A stretch of DNA of 64,000 bases, taken from assembly GCA_017550165.1 (NCBI GenBank), contig JAFZQH010000020.1, positions 1 to 64,000 of the forward strand. The letters are read 5' to 3'. The position numbers and the translations under genes are program-made. The DNA comes from Lachnospiraceae bacterium. GTDB taxonomy: Bacteria; Bacillota; Clostridia; Lachnospirales; Lachnospiraceae. Positions 1 through 6,384 of this stretch are shown in pieces. Every line of letters starts with the position of its first letter. Position 1 is the stretch's first letter. Below the pieces are notes generated by a model. That model was not told the origin of the DNA and searched no databases. It saw nothing but the letters and a program-made list of their open reading frames with translations.

Positions 1-199
1 GCATATATTTGTTAAGGAACACAGGTGCTCCCCCGGGATAGCCATATTCCTCAAACTGATGGAGCATAATGCCAGTGAAATTGACAAGACTGATTCTTTG
101 AAGAACTGAAAAATCTGCCCACCGAACGATCAAGCAGACAAACGCTACTCCCGCTGGAAAAAGCCCTACTTCATACCAATGCCTGCAAAACCATTTCAC
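1..199 (-). CDS. HXXEE domain membrane protein, partial (3' end outside window)
   Basis: Reading the minus strand from a GTG at 199 gives 66 open codons that run off the left edge. A strong ribosome binding site (GGAGGTGA, 5 bases before GTG) fixes the start. The protein begins VKWFCRHWYEVGLFPAG, continues with a hydrophobic stretch and then shows LHQFEEYGYPGG, which matches the His-x-x-Glu-Glu signature and following Gly-rich turn of HXXEE-domain proteins, a small integral membrane family of unknown function. It lies 62 bases downstream of the DUF5131 remnant. The family call rests on this motif; the rest of the gene is not visible. Confidence 0.7.
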   Translation of the reverse strand, partial: MKWFCRHWYEVGLFPAGVAFVCLIVRWADFSVLQRISLVNFTGIMLHQFEEYGYPGGAPVFLNKYM

Positions 200-261
200 T
201 AAATGTCACCTCCAAAAGCCATTTCGTTTAGTCCATTAAATTTTTAAAGTTAAAAAATTAA

Positions 262-753
262 CTATTTCAACTCAACATCAAGCCCTGCTTTATGTGCTTG
301 TGAATGCTGCAGATGTCTTGGAATCGTATATAGTTTTCCGTCTTTTTTCAGCCTTGCACCTGTCTGATGATAATAGAAAGATATTCCGTTTTCTACACAT
401 TGTTTTTGTAACTGTTTTACCCATTCAAAATCACAGACCCTTGCGTTATTTCCGGATTCACCGACTACAGTTACATGCTTTATGATTGGGCTACCATCAG
501 ATTCTCTGTATTCATCAATGAATTCCTTGATATTTACCGGCGTTAACATTGGCTCCACCATAATTGAATGGTGAAACAGTGGAATGGATAGATAAATCGG
601 CAATCTCTTTTCAACCATCTCCTGATTCTCACAGGTGACTGCAATTATGACATGCTCCCACCCTTTTCCCCAGTTAGACGGAAGATTATCCGCTATCCTT
701 TCCGGGCGTTTTGTGATCATAAAGAACGAACAGTCTGACCTTTCATGGATCAT
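262..753 (-). pseudogene. DUF5131 (phage Gp37/Gp68-like) gene, 5'-truncated remnant
   Basis: The 163 residues match the C-terminal part of DUF5131 proteins: CSFFMITKRPERI near the start, then VTCENQ, RLPIYL, a VEPML strand and a Cys-rich tail ending in an ARLKKDGKLY-like segment. Full-length members are about 240 residues or more and carry an N-terminal CxxxCxxC-type cluster, which is absent here. Family-like sequence starts just before the first ATG, but an in-frame TGA lies eight codons upstream, and only 41 bases separate the gene from the AbiEi stop codon. No good ribosome binding site precedes it. I read it as the retained 3' half after a deletion, probably not functional. Confidence 0.7.
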
Positions 754-793
754 ACTCCGATTCAGTCCGAAGAATCAGGAACAGTTATGGCAT

Positions 794-1702
794 CTAACGC
801 CTTCTTATAACTTCGCGAGAAGATCCATTTTCCCCGAGTGCATCAGCAATTATTTTAAGATTATCCTCTAATGTATCTGTTCCATATAAGTCTGTTTCAA
901 TCCTCCTGTTTTCTATAACATTCCACTTTTTATCGATAATACCGGTTCTCCCTCCCCCGGGTGAGAGTACAGCCGGCTCTGATGATTTCAAACAGCGCTC
1001 TGCCAGTGTATCTAAATCAGGCACACCTGCTAAATGATCAAGTATCCAACCCAATCGCTGAACTGAAGCTTTAGGAAATAATGATAAATCTTTCAGCACA
1101 TCCTTCATAAAATTCGAATGATTCTCTGCAAGCTCACATATTATTGTAGCCGCATTGTTTATTCCTGCACAATAAATAGGGTCTGCCGCAGCCATAAGCA
1201 TGGTTGCACCGGGAGTACTTACAACGGCAGATCCACTTGATAGTGATATTCTTTTCTTGCTAATCAGCGGAACATATGACCTGTAAAAGAATTGCAGTTG
1301 GCTTCGTCCGATGTTTCTTTTTCTCAAAGACTTATTAACTGCCACTTGGAACACTTGCGGGGCTTGATGACTTGCGCCATGTATGGATGCGGCCGAAAGC
1401 CATCCGACGCAGTATTCACATTCGTAGAATCCCATTAGGTTGTTAATATACCTTATCGGCTCCGGTGCACCCATCTCACGATATTCAGGAGGCACGGCAA
1501 TCCAGAGCCCCCTTGCGGCAGAAACAAGCTGCCCTTTTGCACGAAGTCTCACCAGTCTTTGGGAGACTTCAATGGCAGGAACTCCTAATAAATGTCCGCA
1601 CTCTTCTGTCGTTACAGTGGTTAAACCATGTGCGGTAAGCCAATCTTGCAATTCTGAGGGTCGTATAATTCCACGCTTTTGTTTTTTTATCATTGTGTTC
1701 AT
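794..1702 (-). CDS. AbiEi-type antitoxin / transcriptional regulator, without its toxin
   Basis: The protein has an N-terminal winged-helix part (RPSELQDWLTAHGL, then LVRLRAKGQLVSAARGLW) and the AbiEi middle and C-terminal domain (YCVGWLSAASIHGA, QVFQVAVNK, ending in a lone basic tail). In type IV toxin-antitoxin systems of this family AbiEi represses its operon and antagonises the nucleotidyltransferase toxin AbiEii, encoded immediately downstream with overlapping codons. Here the expected toxin start is followed by ATG-CCA-TAA and then DUF5131 debris, so AbiEii is missing. The open frame extends up to a TTG at 1738, but that TTG is part of the -35 box. The first realistic starts are ATG 1702 or ATG 1693, giving a leaderless or nearly leaderless message. 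Confidence 0.8.
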   Translation of the reverse strand: MNTMIKKQKRGIIRPSELQDWLTAHGLTTVTTEECGHLLGVPAIEVSQRLVRLRAKGQLVSAARGLWIAVPPEYREMGAPEPIRYINNLMGFYECEYCVGWLSAASIHGASHQAPQVFQVAVNKSLRKRNIGRSQLQFFYRSYVPLISKKRISLSSGSAVVSTPGATMLMAAADPIYCAGINNAATIICELAENHSNFMKDVLKDLSLFPKASVQRLGWILDHLAGVPDLDTLAERCLKSSEPAVLSPGGGRTGIIDKKWNVIENRRIETDLYGTDTLEDNLKIIADALGENGSSREVIRRR

Positions 1703-1709
1703 AAGCCAC

Positions 1710-1738
1710 ATTATAAACGTTTCTTTTATTTTATGCAA
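1710..1738 (-). promoter_or_regulatory. Sigma-A promoter of the abiEi-like gene
   Basis: On the minus strand TTGCAT (1733-1738), a 17-base spacer and a perfect TATAAT (1710-1715) precede the gene. The expected transcription start lies about 7 bases after the -10 box, at or just before ATG 1702, so translation probably starts at the mRNA 5' end. Confidence 0.75.
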
Positions 1739-1945
1739 TATAAAAACATTAATTGACTCATTACATTTCCTCTATATTTTTGATGATCAAAAAATGCAGA
1801 AATCCATACTATACCCCCGCACACCCCTGCACTTTTTATTGACGGCTGCATCCGAAACCAGGGCGAGGAACAAGGAAATGTTTATGATCGCAGGGAGATT
1901 TTGGTGCTGTATCTTCATGTGTTACCGGTCGGACAAATGTCCGCG

Positions 1946-1982
1946 AAAAAAAGAATGCCGCCGGGGATGATCCTCGACGGCA
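1946..1982 (-). terminator. Rho-independent terminator after hsdM remnant
   Basis: Read on the minus strand, a GC-rich hairpin of about 11 pairs (1956-1982, outer arms TGCCG and CGGCA) is followed by TTCTTTTTTT. It stands between the hsdM fragment and the abiEi-like gene and presumably is the original terminator of the lost restriction-modification operon. Confidence 0.7.
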
Positions 1983-2000
1983 GTTTGATTTAAATCTATT

Positions 2001-2170
2001 CTACAGTTCTTTTCTACCGTGATATTGCCCACCCTTCTTATTCTGATTAAGTATCCAAAGTGTTACGCTTATATCCGTAGTAATGAACAGTTCACGCGGT
2101 AAAACAATAATAGCTTCTATCTTATCATTATTATTTGTATGTAGCAATTCAACAATAATGTAATTATAAG
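2001..2170 (-). pseudogene. Remnant of type I restriction-modification methylase subunit (HsdM)
   Basis: About 55 codons ending at TAG 2001 read DKIEAIIVLPRELFITTDI, then SVTLWILNQNKKGG and QYHGRKEL. This matches the part of HsdM (type I N6-adenine methylase) following the NPPF motif, where members read 'IEAIIALPxxLFYxTGIxxxxWxLxxxK'. The rest of hsdM (normally about 500 residues) and hsdS/hsdR are absent. The fragment has no start codon or ribosome binding site and abuts an 11-base inverted repeat on its 5' side. It is a deletion scar of a lost restriction system. Confidence 0.7.
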
Positions 2171-2210
2171 CGGCGGTCAATCAAATACAACTTGGTTTCA
2201 CCGCCGCTTA
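2167..2210. repeat. 11-base perfect inverted repeat with 22-base loop
   Basis: TAAGCGGCGGT (2167-2177) is repeated inverted at 2200-2210. It lies 14 bases past the stop of the DUF4846 gene and exactly at the 5' edge of the hsdM remnant. There is no T-run on either side, so it is a weak terminator at best. It could also mark a recombination or deletion boundary. Confidence 0.6.
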
Positions 2211-2223
2211 CAATCACCCCTGC

Positions 2224-3219
2224 TCAGTCAAGGTATGTGGGATGCATCAAGCTTCCCTCCGGAAACGTGAATTCCGGTGTCGTGAAAGGATATAGCACCT
2301 CATCCTCATAGTACCAGGGGTCGTTATCATGGAGCGGGTTTTTCAGGATATGAAACTGCTGCGCCGGCATATAGCCCTGCGCCAGCAGAAATGCCTTCTT
2401 TCCACCCTTCTCACACATATCAGCCACCATAACCACATGCCCCGGAGAACCCCCTTTAATAAATACATCTCCGATCTGCAATTTTTCTATACTTGTTTTA
2501 ACGCACTCATCCTGCATGGTAAATGTGCCCGCATAAGTATACACTTTCTCCAGGTAGCTCTCAAATGAAGAACCGGCATTTTTGTACGTATTCCAGTCAC
2601 ATAGCGACCCATCCGCCAAATGAAAAGCAATATTACCTTCCCGTCCGCTCGTTTTCAGATACTCAGCGTAGATTCTCATTATGGAATCGGCGCACTGCTG
2701 AAGGTCCTTGTTACCAAGATACATGTCAAATACACATACTGACGCATCATAAGTCCTTGGCTTTCCATTGTATAACATTACCGGACTCCCGTCCGGCAAC
2801 ATTTTGTAATTCCTTAGGAAGTCTCCCAAACTGCCCTTCTCTTCGGCAGTCCTGATATATCCCTCCGGAGCCATGATCCGGGATTCCAGATCCTCTCCGG
2901 CAGGATTAACAATCGATACCTTCGATTCAACTGAAGAATTGACACTTTCTGACCTAATCGGCCCCCCATTATCAAATTCTCTGCTCCCAGCGCCCCCACA
3001 CCCGGCAAAAAGGGTGAGAACGGCACATAGTGTCAATATCTTTCGCCTCACTGAAAACCTCTCTTTGCTGCTGCTTTTACTTGTGCTATGAATAACCGCC
3101 TTTTTGGGGATTATTTCCCGTAGGAGTTTTTTTCTTCTTTCCAGAGATTTATGATCATCCAAATCCACTTCATAATCATCGCTATAAAACTTCATTTCGC
3201 ACATATTTATAATTATCAA
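2224..3219 (-). CDS. DUF4846 domain-containing exported lipoprotein
   Basis: Residues from about 115 to the end match DUF4846: DGSPVMLYNGKPR, then CVFDMYLGNKDLQQCADS and a conserved GGSPGHVVMVADM segment near the C-terminus. The function of the family is unknown. A hydrophobic segment ending in the lipobox-like LFAGC predicts export and lipid anchoring. Two starts are possible. The long frame begins at 3219 with a charged 55-residue N-terminal region. A GTG at 3051 has AGAGAGG 6 bases upstream and would give a textbook lipoprotein signal (RRKILTLCAVLTLFAGC); I think that start more likely for a lipoprotein, but the upstream region also looks coding. Confidence 0.75.
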   Translation of the reverse strand: MIIINMCEMKFYSDDYEVDLDDHKSLERRKKLLREIIPKKAVIHSTSKSSSKERFSVRRKILTLCAVLTLFAGCGGAGSREFDNGGPIRSESVNSSVESKVSIVNPAGEDLESRIMAPEGYIRTAEEKGSLGDFLRNYKMLPDGSPVMLYNGKPRTYDASVCVFDMYLGNKDLQQCADSIMRIYAEYLKTSGREGNIAFHLADGSLCDWNTYKNAGSSFESYLEKVYTYAGTFTMQDECVKTSIEKLQIGDVFIKGGSPGHVVMVADMCEKGGKKAFLLAQGYMPAQQFHILKNPLHDNDPWYYEDEVLYPFTTPEFTFPEGSLMHPTYLD

Positions 3220-3327
3220 CCGTATGCCAAGTCCAATTCAGCCAGAGATTACTTCATCCGGATTGTAATACTGAGGTGGTCTCAATGCTTTATTACTTCT
3301 GTCGAAAATTTCGACAGAAATAAGGGA

Positions 3328-4686
3328 TTATAAGCATCCTGTCATATATGGGGGAATACATATTATTCCATTCTTTACTAATAAATTTTTGGGGTGAATA
3401 ACATAGCATTCACCAATCCGCGATTTATACTTCTCCTGAAATCTGGTCAATGAATTTACAGAATATCTTTTGCCCGACTTTACTTCAATTGGATATAGTT
3501 TATATTTCATTTTACTATTATTTGATAGAATAAAATCTATCTCCATATCATTTCTGTGTTTTTCTTCTGAATAATGTGTGTAAAAATAGAGTTTGTGACC
3601 ATTGGCAACGAGCATTTGTGCAATCGCATTTTCATATAACATACCTTCATTGATTGAAAGCTTATCATTCAGAATTTGGCTATACACCTCATTATCCAGC
3701 AATTCATTTTCATCAAATGCATGACTAACCAACAATCCGGTGTCGCCCATGTAACACTTCACATAGGTCCGATCCTCGTTAAGCGATAAACCAACATTCG
3801 GATCGTTGCATAAAAAACATTCATTTGAGATCATCGAATCCGACAACCAAAAAAAAGTCTCATTATATTGATCCGCATAACTACCTTCCTTTATTTCTTT
3901 AAACACGACCCTCTTATCATGTTTGGATAAAAGCCCGGGAATCTGGTCGTATATTGCAAGAACCTTACTCCTATACTGAGCCTTGATCTTCATAATATCG
4001 TTTCTATACAGTTTCAGAATATCTCGTTTCTCGACATCTGCACTACTAAAATCTTTGTTATTTTCCAAAAACAGTGTTACTGCTTTAGGCATACCTCCTA
4101 CCAGCATGTACTGCTTAAACAAAAGCATCGCCTTATTATGCAATCCTCTTTCCAAGGATTCCTTTTTTCCAAAACAACTTTTTATATATTCAATAAGCTG
4201 GTCTTCTCCAAATGCCCAAGCAAATTCCTCAAAATCCAAAGGATACATATTTATACTCCGCTCTTCGGAAGGTATTACAATGTCCTTAACGTTGTCCTTT
4301 ATCGAGATTAATGATCCTGTCTCGATATAATCATACCTTCCATCAGCCACCAGATACTTGATAGCCGCCCTGGCTTGCGGAAACATCTGGACTTCATCAA
4401 ATATAATTACAGACTTTCGCGGAATAAGTTTTACTCCGTAATAGGTGCCCAGCATCATAAACAAATCATCAAGTTTATCAAGATATTGTTCAAAATAGCT
4501 TTCTACGGTTTTATTCTTTTTTGCAAAGTCTATAAGAATATATGATTCATATTCGTTTTTCGCAAACTCTTCTACTATAGTGGATTTACCTATACGACGT
4601 GCTCCTTCGACCATAATTGCCTTCGTCCCGGCACTCTCTTCTTTCCATTCAAGCAGTTTTGCGTATATTTTCCTCTTTAATATCAC
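3328..4686 (-). CDS. AAA-family ATPase with DUF4143 C-terminal domain
   Basis: The N-terminus carries a Walker A-type loop GARRIGKST (about residues 28-36) and a Walker B strand SVIIFDEVQ, as in the AAA_14/DUF4143 family. The C-terminal half has the DUF4143 nuclease-like fold with IDFILSNNSK and YPIEVKSGKRYS, resembling a PD-(D/E)XK core (D, then E-x-K). Family members are common in Bacteroides and Clostridia accessory regions; their role is not established. Starts at GTG 4686 with AAAGGAGAGG upstream. The promoter region carries four related repeats, so the gene is probably tightly controlled. It is a single-gene unit between the DUF4846 and Fic genes. Confidence 0.85.
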   Translation of the reverse strand: MILKRKIYAKLLEWKEESAGTKAIMVEGARRIGKSTIVEEFAKNEYESYILIDFAKKNKTVESYFEQYLDKLDDLFMMLGTYYGVKLIPRKSVIIFDEVQMFPQARAAIKYLVADGRYDYIETGSLISIKDNVKDIVIPSEERSINMYPLDFEEFAWAFGEDQLIEYIKSCFGKKESLERGLHNKAMLLFKQYMLVGGMPKAVTLFLENNKDFSSADVEKRDILKLYRNDIMKIKAQYRSKVLAIYDQIPGLLSKHDKRVVFKEIKEGSYADQYNETFFWLSDSMISNECFLCNDPNVGLSLNEDRTYVKCYMGDTGLLVSHAFDENELLDNEVYSQILNDKLSINEGMLYENAIAQMLVANGHKLYFYTHYSEEKHRNDMEIDFILSNNSKMKYKLYPIEVKSGKRYSVNSLTRFQEKYKSRIGECYVIHPKNLLVKNGIICIPPYMTGCL

Positions 4687-4717
4687 AATACACCTCTCCT
4701 TTGATTTATGCTTTTAT

Positions 4718-4830
4718 GATTATGCGCCATATCAATCATTCTCTAATATCAGATTATGCGCATATTATAAAGCAATTTTTGATTATTCGCAAGTATAAAC
4801 CTGGTTTATTATCCTATTATACGCATATTA
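4718..4830. repeat. Four operator-like repeats over the DUF4143 ATPase promoter
   Basis: Related boxes of consensus GATTAT(G/T)CGC(A)ATAT occur at 4718-4732, 4752-4767, 4781-4797 and 4814-4830, with start-to-start spacing of 34, 29 and 33 bases (about three helical turns). The 4752 box is nearly palindromic around GCGC and overlaps the -10; the 4781 box overlaps the -35. This arrangement looks like a repressor-binding array. The binding protein is unknown; neither the ATPase nor the neighbouring Fic protein has an obvious DNA-binding domain of the needed type. Confidence 0.6.
4764..4792 (-). promoter_or_regulatory. Sigma-A promoter of the DUF4143 ATPase gene
   Basis: On the minus strand TTGCGA (4787-4792), a 17-base spacer and TATAAT (4764-4769). 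Both hexamers fall inside repeat boxes described for 4718-4830. Confidence 0.7.
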
Positions 4831-4875
4831 ATCATCAAAAGCGCAGCACATTAGCATCCTGAAATACTCAGATAC

Positions 4876-4901
4876 AAGAAAAGGGCCTCCGAAGAAGCCC
4901 T
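4876..4901 (-). terminator. Terminator downstream of the fic gene
   Basis: Minus-strand hairpin with an 8-pair stem (AGGGCTTC / GAGGCCCT) capped by a TTCG tetraloop (4882-4901), followed by TTTTCT. It lies about 120 bases after the fic stop codon. The rest of 4687-5020 holds the ATPase promoter and its repeats; no gene is seen there. Confidence 0.8.
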
Positions 4902-5020
4902 CAAATAATTACAGCCATCTGGAGGTCTAAAGCCCAAGAATTATCCTCAATTGTGATGAGACGGCCTCCATATCTTCATTATTCATAATTGCTTTTTACA
5001 AGAAGATTAAATACAAAATC

Positions 5021-6013
5021 CTACATTCTAACATATCTCTGATTTCTGCTATTAGGTTTATCAGGTATCGTCATATGTATCAGCCCCAATTCTATCGCAG
5101 GATTGATATAGTTCTTCCGAAGCGTTTCTTTAGACTTAAGCCCAAGTCCGGCCATAATATCATTTGATGTGTACGGAATATCATATTCCATCAGATCAAG
5201 CATCTTTTTCACATATTCACTGGTTTCGGCATTTGCTTTATTAACCTGTAATATGACATCATCTAAAACCTGATCAATCATATCAAGCATAAATTCAATA
5301 AAGATGTCGGAATTACCTGATTTATTACACTTGGCAATTGCATCATAGTATTGCTCCTGAAATCGCTCTATCCGGCTTTCTAATGGAATACATTCAAATA
5401 CACTCCTCCAACGATATAACAAAACAGTATGCCAGAGTCTTGCCATACGCCCGTTTCCATCAGCAAAAGGATGTATAAACACAAACTCATAATGAAATAC
5501 CGCCGCCATTATAAGAGGGTGAACTTTCCCTTCGTATTTTTTTACCCATAAAAGCAAATCCTTCATAAGTTCAGGTACCATATTGGGCGGGGGAGCAACA
5601 AATATGCACTTATCTCCGGAGAATACTCCCTCATCGCCTTTGCGAAAAACACCTGATTCTGGGGCAGTCAGATGCGTCATTATTCCATGGATCTCTTTCA
5701 ATTGTTTTACACTCGAAGGATCAATCTCAGAGATTTTTTCGTAAGCTGCGTAAGCATTCTTTACCTCCTGAATTTCCTTCTGATCCCCTATAACTAAATG
5801 ACCGTTTATGACATCCCTAACCTCGTTTATAGAAAGAGAATTTGCTTCTATCTTTAGTGATGAGTGAATAGAGCTGATACGGTTATTTCTACGAAGATGC
5901 GGTTTGGATTCCAACTCTCTGTGACTGGTGATCTTTCCAACTTTCTCTGATATAGAAGAAACCTGCCCCAGCATTTTTTCTGAAATTGTATAAGGTGGAA
6001 TATAACTCCCCAT
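5021..6013 (-). CDS. Fic domain protein (putative AMP-transferase)
   Basis: The canonical Fic motif HPFADGNGRMAR is present (about residues 181-192), with the catalytic His and the phosphate-binding GNGR loop. Residues about 49-58 (SSLKIEANSLS) match the inhibitory helix signature (S/T)xxxE(G/N), so the protein is predicted to be an auto-inhibited class II Fic enzyme with the clamp upstream of the core. The C-terminal ~80 residues look like a winged-helix module (NDIMAGLGLKSKETLR, INPAIELGLI), typical of Fic proteins of about 330-370 residues. Such enzymes transfer AMP or another nucleotide part to protein hydroxyls; the target is unknown. Starts at ATG 6013 with a modest GGAG upstream, and ends before a strong terminator. 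Confidence 0.92.
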   Translation of the reverse strand: MGSYIPPYTISEKMLGQVSSISEKVGKITSHRELESKPHLRRNNRISSIHSSLKIEANSLSINEVRDVINGHLVIGDQKEIQEVKNAYAAYEKISEIDPSSVKQLKEIHGIMTHLTAPESGVFRKGDEGVFSGDKCIFVAPPPNMVPELMKDLLLWVKKYEGKVHPLIMAAVFHYEFVFIHPFADGNGRMARLWHTVLLYRWRSVFECIPLESRIERFQEQYYDAIAKCNKSGNSDIFIEFMLDMIDQVLDDVILQVNKANAETSEYVKKMLDLMEYDIPYTSNDIMAGLGLKSKETLRKNYINPAIELGLIHMTIPDKPNSRNQRYVRM

Positions 6014-6082
6014 ATGCTTGATCGCTCCATTTTTTCTTGCTTATTATCTTGCTTATTATCTTATATATTTCTATCCTAAATG

Positions 6083-6268
6083 TCAATTCGTCATATCCAT
6101 CTCTTCTGAAGTTCGCAAAGTCCGGGCGATACCGGCTATAGTTCTTCCAGGTTTTTCATTCTTAACAAGAGCTGACAATCTGTTTATTATTGTTTTATTT
6201 GTGACATTAAATTCCCTGCTGACTTCAATCGGAGTGAATTCCCTTTTGTAATGCTTCACAAGGAACAA
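6083..6268 (-). pseudogene. Small helix-turn-helix-like gene upstream of fic, probably frameshifted
   Basis: Sixty-one codons include a putative helix-turn-helix (PIEVSREFNVTNKTIINRLSA) but lack a good start; the best is a TTG with no ribosome binding site. Directly upstream, a 28-codon frame (6279-6365, MTKSTLAERIIKSIENDEW...) ends in TAA, and its last codons abut this frame in another phase. Joining the two by a one-base shift would give a protein of about 95 residues with an N-terminal helical part and a C-terminal wing. I therefore suspect a frameshifted small regulator, perhaps once the partner or regulator of fic. I do not recognise the family. Confidence 0.35.
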
Positions 6269-6384
6269 AAAGTATCCATTAATATTTCACTATTTTTTCA
6301 CTATGCTTCCATTCATCATTTTCAATTGACTTGATTATTCTTTCTGCCAGTGTTGATTTTGTCATTTAGCTCATTCTTTCTTTA

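Noticed and set aside
2..109. Plus-strand open frame at the left edge
   Set aside because: The minus strand here encodes a clear HXXEE protein with a ribosome binding site; the plus frame has no family resemblance.
5889..6086. 65-codon frame upstream of and overlapping fic
   Set aside because: It is in another phase of fic, with no ribosome binding site and no recognisable domain.
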